Positions 45,391-57,879 of a stretch of 64,000 nucleotides of DNA are shown in pieces. The first letter of the stretch is position 1. Every line of letters begins with the position of its first letter. A program made the position numbers and the translations under genes. The notes beneath the pieces were generated by a model. That model did not search any database. It was not told where the DNA came from and saw only the letters and a list, made by a program, of their open reading frames with translations. Source of the DNA: Polydactylus sextarius. Taxonomy: Eukaryota > Chordata > Actinopteri > Polynemidae. The stretch spans positions 124,001 through 188,000 of the forward strand of contig CM028920.1 in NCBI GenBank assembly GCA_016801845.1. The letters run 5' to 3'.

Positions 45391-47296
45391 CAGTGGTTCT
45401 CAACTGGTCTGCGACCCGTTCTAGACAGGTCACGGACAGCTGATTTAAAAAACTAAATGATATTTAATAGGCACCTGATGTTTGACATGTCTTTTATTTA
45501 GAAAAAAAATATTTATTGTGAAAGGCATGCGTCAGACACGTGCAGCTGCCTAGACGCGGTAGCCAGGGTAACTGCCATTTGATTGACAGTCACTTTAAGT
45601 TTGTGTAGAGAGGGCTAAGCGTATGGTATGTTTGAAATGCGTATTTTCGTTCACTGAGGATAATAGGGGACAGAAATCACAGTGCGTTATATGTAGTGAA
45701 ATACTTGCAAATGAAAGACAACTCAAAGACAACTTCAGAAGCTGAGGACTTCACAGACGTGTCTGACAGTGTCTTGCTCCAAACAAGAGGAAGCTCTCCT
45801 TGCCTCTTATCATGTAGCTCACCATATTGCGAAGGCGAAGAAACCGCACACTATAGCCAAAGAGCTTATTTTACTTGCAGCCATGGATATGGTCAGAGAG
45901 GTGCTGGGTCAATTAGCGGCAGACAAGCTGAAAACCATAAAGCTGTCCAATGATACTATTGCTCGACATATTCAGGACATGTATGGTAATATTAAATAAC
46001 AGACCACAGCCTGCATCCAAGCAAGCCCCTACTATGACCTGCAGGTGGACAAATCCACCGATATAGCTAACCATGCTATTTTGTTGGTTTATGTGAGACA
46101 CGTGTGGGATGGTGATTTGCAGGAACTGTTTCTCTGCAGCAGAGATCTCCCTAACACTACAAAAACATAGGACATTTTCAACACTGAGGACTTAGGAGCT
46201 CAGTGGGCCTGAGCTGGGAATACTGCGTGGGAATCACAACTGATGGCGCTGCTGCCATGACACATTCCGGTGTGGTAAAGAAAATTCTGGAGGGAGCACC
46301 TAATGCAACATGGAACCACTGCTTTTTGCATGTGGTGAAGCACATAAAACGGAGTGCAAAAAATATCTGCTGCTTCTCAAAGCTGTGTAAAGATTTGAGC
46401 TCCGAGCACATGCACGTTTTTATGAACTTAAAACAGAAATCGCCACCTCCCAGATAATAACTCCCCATATGCTGAACTGTTTGACAACGAAATCTGGCTG
46501 GCACAAGTTGCATATCTTGTTGATATGTTTGAGCACTTTAAACATGTCTGTGCAAGAAGGAAGACAATATTTTTGAACAGTCTGACAAACTTGCTGTGTT
46601 CCAGAAAAAAGATCACACTGTGAGTAAATCATTTATCCAAAGACAGACTGGACAGAGACGGGACACCTTGCCCAGCTGTCTCACTGACTTCCCCAAATGA
46701 CAGGTTAGGTGAACAGATCTTGTGTTGTATATTTTTAATTATTCTTGATATTTATTTACTTGTTGCCTATGTAGTTGTAATGGTCCTCATAAGTTCCTTA
46801 TTATTTCTGAATAGGCCTACAAAGAAGTGAAATATATAATTTTGTGGCCATAATTACTTTGTGCACTTTTGATTATTTAATTCACTTGTCATGGTACTCC
46901 TCAGTTTCTTATTTTATGTGGCCTTAATGCAATGAAAAGACCTTGTTTGTTTTGTGGGTATTTATTTTGTACAATTTGATATTCACTTTTGTCCGCATGC
47001 TGTTGCATGGTCCTCCTCAGGTTCTTCTGAATGTGCTTTGAATGCAGAGATAGAAGTCAAATATCTTATTTTGTTGGTTTCCATTTTGATACTTAATGTT
47101 TGATACTTATTTCATTCACTTCTGTACACATGCACTTTGCTCAATAAAAAAGAGTATATTTATGTCAAAGACTTGAGTTTTCAAAAGATTTTAAAAAAAT
47201 ACATTTGCTTGGTTTAAAGGATTATAAAAGTAGGTTGCGACTTAATGACCAAAGGAAAATGTGGGTCCCAGAGTGAGACCAGTTGAGAACCTGTCA
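45391..47296 (+). mobile_element. Decayed autonomous-type hAT transposon (ZBED5/SCAND3-like transposase)
   Basis: Termini are CAGTGGTTCTCAACTGGTC (45,391) and the inverse GACCAGTTGAGAACCTG (47,277-47,293). The interior has a degenerate BED-type finger (GQKSQCVICSEILANERQL at about 45,669-45,722), then LLASYHVAHHIAKAKKPHTI, AKELILLAAMDMV and LSNDTIARHIQDM (45,795-45,985). A DKSTDIAN-like motif follows near 46,048, and YCVGITTDGAAAMTHSGVVK near 46,221-46,280, which holds a catalytic Asp. NATWNHCFLHVVKH follows near 46,303-46,345. These are hallmarks of the hAT family that includes ZBED5/FAM200/SCAND3. Several frameshifts and stops separate the pieces. The flanking 8-bp sequences do not match perfectly. 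Confidence 0.85.
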
Positions 47297-48933
47297 TAGT
47301 TTATGTGTAACAGGCTGAACAGGGTAGGCTATAGCCTGACAGAGGCAGACTGGAACAAGGACCACATAGTTACTGTTGCAAGGGGATGGAAGGAGCAAAG
47401 CTACAGAGTTGCAGTGAATGTATCATGAGTAGTTTATCACAACAGATTAAAAGAGTTGACTAACTGTTCAGAAACTGCTTGCTACATTCGTGATGTTCGT
47501 CCTCTTCCTCTTCTGCCTCCTCTGGGTCCGATTAGGGGTCAAATATAGGATAATGCCTCTGTTTTTCTGCCATTTCCACGTGTAGTTAATGTGCAGTGTG
47601 AGACGGGTGAGGCAGGGTTGATATGTGGTTCAGTGCAGTGTCAGCTCTGGTAGTACTGGGCAGTTGGGACTCAGCTTTGGCCCTGAGCTTTGTGTCATGA
47701 CAGAAAGAAATAAATGGTGGATACAAATGTCTGAAATTAGTTCCTCTGCAGGGCTCATCCTAAGACAGAGTAAGATACTCAGAGTAGAAATGTTGTGTGG
47801 AGATGGTCCACCTGATCCCAACACCCTCTAAGCACCTCCTGATGGAGGTTTTCCTGGGCATGTTGAACTGGTAGGAGCCCTGGGGTAGATCCAAAACACA
47901 CTACAGCAATTATATTATATAATTATATTATATATAATTATATCTCATTTAGTTCTGGGAACACCTGCTGACCTGCTGCCCTGAGACCTGATGTGTTAGA
48001 CTCAAAATGTTCAGCATCTTTAAGACTTCTTTTTCTTGTGCAGCATTTATTTTAATCTGAAAAAAGTTTAATTGTCTGATGAGAGTCTGATAAAGCCAAT
48101 GTGACACAACTATTCTGTCATATATGTGTGTTAATCCCTAGACTGGAAGTTATTTTGTTCATGTTCATTAAACTTTTTACCCCAAATCATGAGAAATCAT
48201 CAGAATTTTTTCTATTGAACAGATAAAGTTTACAAACTCACTTTTTAACACCGTCTTCCTGGGAGCCAATCGATATGAGGCGGATGAGAAAGTTTTTCAC
48301 ATTTCAGTGTGAGCTTATGTGACTTTTCACACCTTTAAATGCTGATGTAATCGTGGAGATTTACTGAGCGATCCATGCAATCTTTTCTTTGTTAAAACTC
48401 ACTCAGGGATCAATTTATGTGTTTGGGAGGAGAGAGCAGAGGAGCAGCTCTGATTTCATCTTTAGCTCAAAAAATGTCTAGTTTCTGTTGAGAAGCCAGC
48501 TTCATAAAAAGCTAATGAGTAATTAGTGAGGGTCCCTGTGTTTACATATCACTCTGTTAATGATCATATTTGCTAATCCACAAGCAATGCTGCTTAACAC
48601 CATCTTGTTTCATGTAAGCTTAATTGACTTAGGATAGTAGTTTGAGTAAACAAACACAAAAAATAATTATCTGTTTTTTTTCACTCCACTATTTTCACTC
48701 GAACACTTTCAGACACCAACAGGAGCACCGTTAATGTGAATTTAAAACCACCTCTGCTAAGATTGGCTGAGTAATTTCCTATACAATGCTGTACAATTAA
48801 ATGCTGTTTTATTCTCTTTGTATGTATGAATTTGTTATTCATTCATAATCTTTAGATATGAACTTCTAATTTTAGATTATGTACCAATCAAATAGAATTA
48901 ATGGATCTGAATAAAATTCTTGCACCATTTTAA
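47297..48933. other. Intergenic sequence with a LINE-type 3' remnant at about 47,690-47,910
   Basis: The segment TCTGCAGGGCTCATCCTAAG, TAAGATACTCAGAGTAGAAA, CACCTGATCCCAACACCCTC and GAGGTTTTCCTGGGCATGTT has the order of the widespread fish RTE/Rex-type ORF C terminus. No frame survives. The remaining 1 kb to 48,933 shows nothing recognisable. Confidence 0.45.
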
Positions 48934-48984
48934 ATGATGGAAAAACTGTTTCATTCCCTAAATCTGATTAGCAGCAAATTAACT

Positions 48985-49260
48985 TCATGCATTGGTGGCA
49001 GGGGCAGTGGTGGCCTGGTGGCTAAGGAAGTGGGGTTTGGAAGGTCCCTGGTTCAAATCCACCAGCTACTGGGTCCCTCTGAGGTATGCTTGAACAAGGT
49101 ACCGTTCCCACACACGCTCCCTGGGCACTGTCCAGGCTGCCCCATGGTCACTTAGGTGTGATGGGTTAAATGCAGAGGGTAATTTCGTTGTGTGCATGGT
49201 GTGCTTTGTGCTCAGTGATGTAATAGTATTCACTTTCACTTTCATAAACTGTAATTTAAA
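48985..49260 (+). mobile_element. tRNA-type SINE
   Basis: A box A-like GTGGCCTGGTGGCTAAGGAA at 49,010 and box B GGTTCAAATCC at 49,051, then CCATGGTCACTTAGGTGTGA, GGGTTAAATGCAGAGGGTAA and GTGCTTTGTGCTCAGTGATG, ending in a CACTTTCACTTTCA tail. The arrangement is that of common fish tRNA-derived SINEs. Confidence 0.7.
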
Positions 49261-49764
49261 TAAAGACTGTGGGAGTATGATTGAATTGGAAATCACATTT
49301 ACAGTGTTTTCTCTGCGTTTTTAATCTACAAGCTCAGAAGATGAAGATAAAGACTTATTTCAGTTTTTTACCTCACTGAAACTTGACTGCTGTAATTTCT
49401 TAATCTGCAATATTCCTGTAGCAACACCTGATGTTGAAACAGCACATACATCTTCTTATATAAAAAATACATGCAAGCAAAATTATGAAACAATATTAAA
49501 GCTGATATATATTTTCTCTGCTGCTTTGGGTGGTGGTAGCAATAGTCGCTCACCATGAGCTTGAGCCATCTTTTTAAGACCCATGATACGCTGGTTAACA
49601 TGCTAACTAGAAAAATGGAAGGAATTTTGATGATGGTGAACCCCTAATGTTTCTTCTAGCCCTGCTAACATGGACTATGTAATGTTAGCATAAATATGCA
49701 AAGACTCCTTTATTCTGTCTTTGATGGTCAAATGATCAATTGGTTCTGATTTGGTTCTGACATC

Positions 49765-49804
<40 letters not shown>
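49765..49804. repeat. (TA)n microsatellite
   Basis: About 36-40 bp of TA dinucleotide roughly 200 bp past the receptor exon's donor site on the minus strand. Confidence 0.95.
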
Positions 49805-49806
<2 letters not shown>

Positions 49807-49997
49807 CTCTGTAGCACCACCAGAGGTCAGAAAAACTCCATAACATTTGTGTCTTTCACCAGGGAACCCAAAAAAGAAAAGCTCCTCGCTGCTGATAATG
49901 TGGTGGATATTCTCAGATGTCCATTACGTTTACAGTTTCTGTAAGTCTTCCACACACCTGTACTGTGGATACTGTGGAAGAAAATAACATCACTTAC

Positions 49998-50165
49998 TTC
50001 TGTGAGAAGAAAGTCCCTGTAGGGGCTCCTGTGCTGCATGGCAATGCCATAACCTTTGCTGCTCATGCTGTTTCCCGACATGGTAATTGTGAAGTCATCG
50101 TCTGTCAGGGCTGCATATTCCAGCACTGCCATGTCCCACAGGAAGGCATAAGGGCTCCTCTTCGC
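49998..50165 (-). pseudogene. Isolated exon of a delta-type ionotropic glutamate receptor (grid-like), with a frameshift
   Basis: The exon encodes AKRSPYAFLWDMAVLEYAAL, TDDDFTITMSGNS and KGYGIAMQHRSPYRD. This is the S2 ligand-binding lobe of ionotropic glutamate receptors: YAFLWD(A/V)AVLEY...KGYGIA(L/M)(Q/P)HGSPYRD is closest to the GRID (delta) class. It has a strong acceptor (TGTGTCTTCAG just above 50,165) and a strong donor (GTAAGTGATG from 49,997). After YRD the bases read TTTCTTCTCACAG where the family has Leu/Val-Phe-Ser-Gln, implying one extra T and a frameshift. A Gly to Arg change (QHRSPYR) is also unusual. No neighbouring exons were found within the window, so it is either one exon of a gene with very long introns or an orphan duplicate. 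Confidence 0.75.
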
Positions 50166-51289
50166 CTGAAGACACATACAGAGAGAAGGTTGACAGACTC
50201 ACTGACAGTGAAAATACACCTCTTCAGAGTTTGGTCTGCTTTCCATGAAAACTGCTTTCCATGTTTGAAAATGAGTAATCAGCCCCAGAATCAGACTAAT
50301 TCAGACCAAATTTCCCATCTGTTCTCCTGACAGGAAACAAACTGTGAACTGTTGAACTTCTACTAAGAGCTCAAGTTCACATTCATATAAAGTCTAAACA
50401 GTCATTAATTAGTCAGGAGCAATAATACAAAACAGCTTCCAAAACAGAAAACCTAGCCATGTAAGCTGAGCCTGAGTGTAAATAAATCTGCTATGTTGAC
50501 TATGTGGACCACTAGTGGTGCTACAGAGAAATGCTCAGTGCACACCTTGGAACCCAGCAACTGATTTCACAGAACAGATTTGAAGATGGTATCAAGTGAG
50601 GATCATGTCCTGGTAGCTGATGCTCTGATACTCTGTACAACAACTCACACACTGTTGCAATGTAGTAGTTGTAGTACAACCCAGTCTAACGGCAATTTGT
50701 GATATAGTCATGAAAATTAATCTATTGAATCATGCGGGGTGATACGAATTTCTGGAGTTTTTCGTGTGACTCTGAACGAATTTTAAACTAATATACTTCA
50801 ATTGGAAACATTTTCGTGTCTGTGCCATGTATTGTTTTCTGACAGGAAGCAACACATTAACACAACATGTTAGTCTTTCATTTGCTTTCTGTTTTTTAAT
50901 TGTATTTTTTCAGCAGGGTTGCTACCCGTCCTGTAAATAATGTCCATTATTTGGCAATTTAATTTAATGTTTAATTGCGTCCCGTATTGGTTCAAAATGG
51001 GACGCAATTTGTTCTGTATTTCCACAAATGTTCAAAACACGTGCCTGTTAGACACACATCAACACTAAATCTAACTAGACAATTCCCCCCCGGGAAATCG
51101 CAAGAGTGATGCAGTGGCCACAACAGTCGCTATTGCAGAAGCTATACTGTTCTGTGTGCATATGTGACTTGCTATGTTACTACAATGCTAAGATATTACA
51201 ATGCTATGATGATATGACTCTATGATGCTAAGATGCGACAATGCTCCATTATCCATAATGAAAACATGAATCATTTCCTTTTGGAGGCA

Positions 51290-51461
51290 AAGGAAGTAAA
51301 GGAAGGAAGGAAAGGAAGGACAGGAAGGAAAGGAAGGGGGGAAATGATTAACAACAGCTAAAATTTCACTCAGCTTAACCTTGTTTGGTTAGGGTTAGGG
51401 TTGGGGTCAGGTTTAGATAAAGGTTAGGTCAATGAAATGTCCCCTGACGGCATGAAAACAA

Positions 51462-51496
<35 letters not shown>

Positions 51497-51850
51497 GAGA
51501 CACGTGCACTAACAACACACACACACAAACAGACACCTTCCCCCTTCTGCTCCCTAACAGAGCTTCAAACAACTGCTATTTATTCAAAAAGTAAAGCAGA
51601 TATCCACAAAATTCTTGTAAATATATTTTTTTTTCTTCCTAATGTCAAAAATGTGGAAATTAGAGCGAGTTGAACAACAACTGACAGTTCTGCTTTTCTC
51701 CTTCAAACCTTTGCTAGAATAACATGGGACCCTATGGCGCAGTTAGGCTGTACACCTGTCACTCCGAGGCTTCCCATTCAAAAACTGTAAATCCTATCGT
51801 TTAGGTAGACACATTGCGGGAAACAGAATGAGAAATCTTTTTTTAGCCAT
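51290..51850. repeat. (GGAA)n and (TG)n-containing insertion in the left arm
   Basis: GGAAGGAAAGGAAGGA-type tract at 51,299-51,340, TTAGGGTTAGGGTT at about 51,388-51,402 and (TG)n at 51,464-51,494. None of this is present at the corresponding position of the right arm, so it was inserted after the arms formed. Confidence 0.65.
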
Positions 51851-52739
51851 TTATTATTTTTTAATTTTTTTCATTAAATATGACCAAAAAAAAAAAAAAA
51901 AAAGCCCCTGGTTATGACTCCAGTCGTTGCTATGGTAACTTCCCAAGCCAGAGCTCAATTTTCCTGCTTTGACGGTCTTTGTGTCAACCCATTGTCCCAG
52001 TAAGTTTCGTGAGCGGCATTGCTTGTGTCTTATATCTCTCATGTCTTTCTTAACCATTACTGGTATGGTCCACATATTTTCATTATCATTATTATTATTG
52101 TTGTTGTTGTTGTAAAATCATCTTCACAGACACTTGCTTGCAACACCAGCATAAGTCAACTGAAGAGTAGCATGTACCATTAACACAGGGGTTCAATATC
52201 CGGCCCTGCATAGTGTGTATGTGATCATTTTAGCCCCAATAGACATTTATCAATCATTTTGGATCATGCATTTATCAGTAATAACATTATTACCAGGCCT
52301 ATTCCACAGAGCTTTAAATCTGGGGCCAGGGACATCTTTCAGTAATGCACATACTACAGTAGCTACCCTACACTGAATAATTAACTTTTTCTGTACTCCC
52401 ACAGCTCATCACCAGATTTTCCCACTATCTGTTTTTAACTGAACCAAAGGCACTTTTAATAGCCACCCTCTACACATCTTTCTCTCTGTCTCTATCTGAC
52501 TCTACACCTATCTGAGTCTAAAGATACACCCCGACATCCTGATGATGTCAGATCCCAAATCTCAAATCAAGTCCTGCTTGCAGCATATGTGGATATTTTG
52601 TTGTTCATCCACATAGAAGGGTTGTCATACTACATGTGGTTATACAAATAGATGCTTCCAGCACAAATGTTATATTTTGTCAATTAAATGTTTTTAAATG
52701 TAAATGTTTTAATAGAAAATACATTATGTTATTATTGCA

Positions 52740-53880
52740 GCTTGAAAAACTCCATGCCCTTGGCTATAAACTGGTGCTGCTTCTTGGAGAGGAGACCAAA
52801 AAAAGAGGAAATCACTGTGAGATCCTAACCCCTCGATGCTCAATGACTGCTTTTGCTCAGGAGTACCTCAACAAGATGTCTTCATTTTATGAGGTGATTT
52901 GTGAAGGCAAGCTACATACTGTACTGTACTTTAAAATGGTTATAATTCACAACTGATGATAAAAGAGTCCATCAAATCTAGAGGGGAAAGATCACCACTT
53001 AAATGTAAATACCACTTCCTTCTGTTGAAATATTGTAAGACAACAATTTGTGCCATTATTCAGTCATAGATACACCCACAAATCATTCTGTAAGATTTTG
53101 CAAGCTACCTCATGTAGGACAACTAACTGAGAATGTTGTTTTCTGTTTCTGTGTTTGCTGCCACCACTTTTATTTTTTTATAGTATTGAGATAAAGTTAT
53201 ATTACTGAGGTGAAAGTCACAGTGCAAAATTTGTAGTTAACAAAGCATGATTGTTTATTGCATGGTTGATTACTAATACCTAATAATACCAATACCTACT
53301 ATTAACACCATGTGGCTTAATGACATGTTAATGGAACTAGATAATTTTGATTGGGGGACTTAACTGAAAGAAGTGCCTATCTTTTAGTAAAGGAGTGAAT
53401 GTGGTGTTTTAAGAAAACTGGTGCCTCTAATGTTTCTACTGTCAAGAGGAAAGTTGTTGATAAATGAAATTTAGTTTTGTGGGTGAACCATATTTTAAGC
53501 AACTTCCTCAGGTTTCCTCTTCACTTCATCCTTAATAGTTTCCTTTTTGTGGAGTATGTAATTACTAATATGTTGAAACATCTGGTTAATTTCCACAGGT
53601 TGGACTCAGAATTCCACTGAGAGTGAGGTCATGGAATTACCAGGTAATAACATTGCACCTCACACCCATTGACCCATTGGAGGCGAACAACCAGGAGGTA
53701 GTGAGGACAACAGAAGATCAGGAGTAGGTGGTGGTGAGGACCACAGAGGGACAGGAGGAGGAGGTGGTGAGGACCACAGGAGGACAGGAGGAAGTGACAG
53801 CAGAGGGCCAATACAAAGAGGTGGTGACAAACACAGAGGCACAGGAAGAGGGGGCAAGGGCCATAAATGGACAAGGTAAT
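52740..53880 (+). CDS. Unrecognised two- to three-exon gene inside the KDZ-type element
   Basis: A first exon-like block follows a TTATTATTGCAG acceptor (52,739) and encodes LEKLHALGYKLVLLLGEETK, KRGNHCEILTPRCSMTAFA and QEYLNKMSSFYE, ending at a GAG|GTGATT donor (52,892/52,893). A second begins after TTTCCACAG (53,599) with VGLRIPLRVRSWNYQ, followed by a CAG|GTAATA donor (53,642/53,643). Beyond it, 53,690-53,875 is a run of about 30-bp imperfect repeats encoding EVVRTTEGQE-type units, interrupted by one TAG near 53,725. I do not recognise the protein. Position between the arms suggests it is an element-borne gene, but it could be host sequence that was carried along. No start codon was identified. 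Confidence 0.35.
53686..53875 (+). repeat. Coding-type minisatellite, about 30-bp unit
   Basis: Five to six imperfect copies of GAGGTGGTGAGGACCACAG followed by AGGACAGGAGGA. In frame they give acidic, Glu/Thr-rich decapeptides. The period is close to a multiple of three, and length variation between copies is mostly in multiples of three. Confidence 0.7.
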
Positions 53881-54689
53881 TACGGAGTTAAAGTTCATAT
53901 TAGACTGAAGTGTTTGACCCTTGGGTTAACATTCTTATTTTCAAAAGTTCTTTTGGAAAACAAAATTGACATAGAGTTTTGTTTTTTGATAAACTAGAAC
54001 ATACTTCACACTTGCTGAGTCTGCCTAACAACTTCCTTAAAGCATGCAGGCAACATGTTTGTTGCTTGGGTTTTACCATCTCCTGCCATAGTAGGAAGGT
54101 TTATCTTCCACTAAGCAGTTTAGGTATGAATCATATGCAGAGAAACATTGTAATTATTTTGATACTTTAAGCAATTGTTCAGCTCTAATATATTTTATAA
54201 AATTCACAACTGTAACATACAGATTCATTTGTGCTATCCAATATCTCTTCACTCTTTACTTTACCCTTTCTTTACTTGCCCATGCTGGTGTTAGTTACAT
54301 ATGTGAGTGTGTTCTTGAAATCTGTTGGGATTACCAGAGGACTGAAAAAAGTGTGGTAGCATAAGTGGGATTTATTAGATTAGATTAGTAGATGACAGAT
54401 TTTTCAAGTTATCACTGTTTTTTAGCACACACAAAAAAAAACGTGATGACACAGCATGAGTCCCAAATCTGTAGACATGCTCCTCACTGTGGTGAAAACA
54501 AATCACTACACCTCAGCAATACAGTCACATCACAACTGAGCACACAACATACACCCCCACTGTGTGGAGTACACCCCCACTTGTACTCAGGTCGTGGAAA
54601 TCCAAACAAAAATTTACCCACCATAAAATACAATACAGATGTGGATCTCTCCCACTCTTTCTAGACACCAAACATCATACCTGTAAACT

Positions 54690-57600
54690 TTTTCAGCATC
54701 TCTGTCTGTTTAACAGGGTTTTTGGCTAACGCAATAGTTCCCTGGTTGTCCTCGTACACTATTGTTTGTGCGTATTTGTAGTCTTCAATACTTGCCGATA
54801 GCTGCTCTAGTTATACGCACACTTGCATAGTAGACACCAGAGCCGTATATTCTGCCTCACAGATTGAGAGTGCTACTGTTGGTTGTTTCTTTGATTTCCA
54901 TGAAACTAAATAACTGTTCTTACTCAGGCTTACACAGTAACCGGTGGTGCTACGTCTGTCAGTGGTATCAGCTGCCCAGTCAGCATCACTTTAGGCTACT
55001 AAACCTAACTTCTCACTGTTGTTTCTTCTCAAATACAATTCCCTGTTTGTAGTGGCTCTGAGGTACCTTAATACATGCTTCACAGTTAGCCACTGTTCCT
55101 CTGTTGGCTCACAAAAAACTGTGATAGCTTTCTTACCACAAAATTTAAGTCTGGACGTGTACATGTAGTTAAATATATAAGACTGCCTACAGCCTCTCTG
55201 CACATCTTAACATCACACATCTTTACAGCATCTTCTGTGTAACACAGTTTTTGATCACAGGGAGTTTCCCTGGGTATACAGTTTTGCATGTAAAACCTTT
55301 CCAATATCTTGTTGACATATGCTTCCTGTGACATTTTCACACATTCATTAGATTGAGTGAAGTCGATACCAAGAAAATGCTTAAGCCTACATGAATCTTT
55401 CATCTTGAACTTTTCTGAAAACATCTCTTTTACATTCTTCATTACATTCCCATTGCTAGCTGCAATTATCAGATCATCCACCCACATTATCATAATCACC
55501 TTCCCATGTTCTGTCTCCTTGGCATAGACACAGCGATCTGCTGGGTTTTGTGTGAAATGACTGTCAATTAGATAGTCATGTAAAATCCTATTCCATTCTC
55601 GGCCATATTGTTTCAGACCATACAAAGATTTCTCAAGCTTACGCATCAGACCTTCCCCTTCTTCATAACCTTCTGGTTGATCAGTGTAGATCTCATAATC
55701 AATATACAATACACACAATACACTGTTTTTACATCAATTTGATGGAATAACAGGTTCTCCTGTGCTGCTTTTTGTAGCAATACCCTTACGCTTGCCAAAT
55801 TGGCTGTTGGGGAGAAAGTTTCACTATAGTCAATTCCCATCTTCTGGCTGTAACCCTTTGCTACAAACCTTGCTTTGTACTTGTCTTCACCCTAAATATC
55901 ACTCTTAACAGAATAAACCCATTTACTCCCCCACTGTTTTCTTGCCCTTTGGCAGAGTAGTCAGAGTAAATGGGTTGTTTTCTTTTAATGACTGGATTTC
56001 TTCATCCATCGCTTTAACCCATTGTTTAGAATTAGCTGACTCCATAGCTTCCTTAAATGTTTGTGGGCCACCACAAACCACTCTGTAACAGTAATCAATG
56101 GTAGTATGAATCTCATCACTATCACTGTTGTCACTTACAAAATCTCTTAAATGACTTGGTTTTCTCCTCTCTCTAACAGGATACCTCCTATCAGCAGATT
56201 CACTAATTGTCTTACTTGACTCTTCTTGATCACAATCATTAGATGTACCACCTTGTGGATTTTGGTTTCTCACCCAAGGTTCCTGAGTCTTCTCAGTGCT
56301 CTCATAAACCTCCTGTGTAACTCTGTCGGCTGACTTGATGAACTTTACCTTTCCATAAGTGGCTGTATCTGATAGGAACTTTCCCTGAATACATGTCTCA
56401 CACTCTTGATCAGGCTTAATTGTCTTGCCTTTAATGTGCATACCATCTACCACATTTTGTAATCTTAGTACATCCTCATAATTGCAATGGCCTAATATTT
56501 CATGACATGTCTGAATGTCGTGACAAATATTACATTTATCATCATCCTAAACCTCAGTGTGCAGATAATACAACTTTCCTTACACATGAATGTTAAACCT
56601 AGTACTGTCTTTATGTGTCAACGTGTCCTGTCCTGTTTAAATATGACTGTTGCTCCAAATGTAGTGGCTGACCAAAAAGATGTCTTGGGGGTAAGACGGT
56701 ATAAACAACGTGTCTCTCAGCGTTGCTCTGCATTGTTGACCCATACTGTCTACCAGGAACACCTCTGCATTTCCCTTATGTTGAGCGACGCCTCTGCACA
56801 GGGTGCTGTCTGCCAACTCCAAGTGGTATCATTGTGTGTGTCAGTCTTACAATGACTGCACCATGCCTTTCGCCGACATGCTTTTGCTCAGTGACCCTTC
56901 ACGCCACACTTAAAACATACAATGTCCGCATCTCCATTGCTCCTGTCCTGTGCACTTCACTTGGCGGGTCTGCGGCCAGCTCTCACCATAGTTTTCATCA
57001 CATTGTCACTGGACTCCGCTGTGTTTAGCTTCTCTGTAGCTTCAAAACTATGTAGCTTTATGTGCTCATTATGTGCTACATGTATTGCAAATGGCTTAAA
57101 ACTCTTAGGTAGTCCTTTTAAAACCATAGCAATCAGCAGACCATCTCCCAATGTTTCACCTGTGTTCCGCAGCGCTGTAATGATGGTCTCTGCCCGGATG
57201 ATGTAGCTTGCAACCGTCTCACTGCTCGTCTTCTGAAGTGAAGTCAGCATGGTGTACAGGTTAATAATGCGGGGCTTCCCCTTCCCGGCATAGCGTTCTC
57301 TTTATATTTTCAATGCCTTTCTTGCATTGTCAGGTGCATCTCTCATAATTAACGAGAGGCTCTTATCATCCAAAAGTTGAATCAACTCGGCATATGCATT
57401 GGCATTCTTCTTACCATCTGCCGCTACCTCATCTTGGCCGTTGGGTTCTCTCAGAACTGTATTCTTTAATACTAATAAATGCAAATGTCCCAGCACTTAA
57501 GTCTCCCACATTTCATACTTGGTCTCATCACCATCGAACACAAGTCGAGGCAACCTGCTTGTTCCTCGTGGATCCATGATGCTATCTGTTAGCCGTTAGC

Positions 57601-57804
57601 ACACTGTCCGTCACGATAAAACATCAAAAAAAAAAAAAAAAACAAACTCTTTTCCTCAAGGAGCAACTTCCCCAAGTTGCTCCTGGGCCCATAACCTGTT
57701 GAGCTTTGCAGCGTCACTCACGCTGAACTCGGGGGAATAATCATATAGAGGCAATACTATTCTTTAGCCTTTTGGCATATGTATTTAAACAAAATGACCT
57801 AACA
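54690..57804 (-). mobile_element. Copia-type LTR retrotransposon nested in the KDZ-type element
   Basis: Read on the minus strand. A probable 5' LTR lies at 57,804-57,697 (TGTTAG...CTCAACA, 108 bp). A primer-binding site GGTTATGGGCCCAG (57,696-57,683) is the internal initiator-tRNA-Met type used by Copia. Gag starts MDPRGTSRLPRLVFDGDET at about 57,576 and includes LKGLPKSFKPFAIH. A linker/integrase C-terminal frame lies at 56,453-55,923 (RYPVRERRKPSHL). Reverse transcriptase at 55,840-55,086 includes YSETFSPTANLASVR and the MWVDDLI catalytic box. RNase H at about 55,010-54,720 includes DADWAADTTDRRSTTGY and ICEAEYTALV. The central integrase core is largely missing (about 56,500-56,950 has only short frames). 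Stops (for example after EMWET and after MQVCV) inactivate it. I could not find a 3' LTR. Confidence 0.9.
57697..57804 (-). repeat. Probable 5' LTR of the Copia element
   Basis: 108 bp, TG...CA ends on the minus strand (TGTTAGGTCATTTTG at 57,804; AAGCTCAACA ending at 57,697) directly abutting the tRNA-type primer site. The short length fits fish GalEa/Zeco-type Copia. No partner LTR at the other end. Confidence 0.55.
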
Positions 57805-57879
57805 TGTTCTTCTGTTATAGAGGGAATAACTGGTATACACATGACACGACAAACATGGGCCTCCCATGGCCATATTGGG

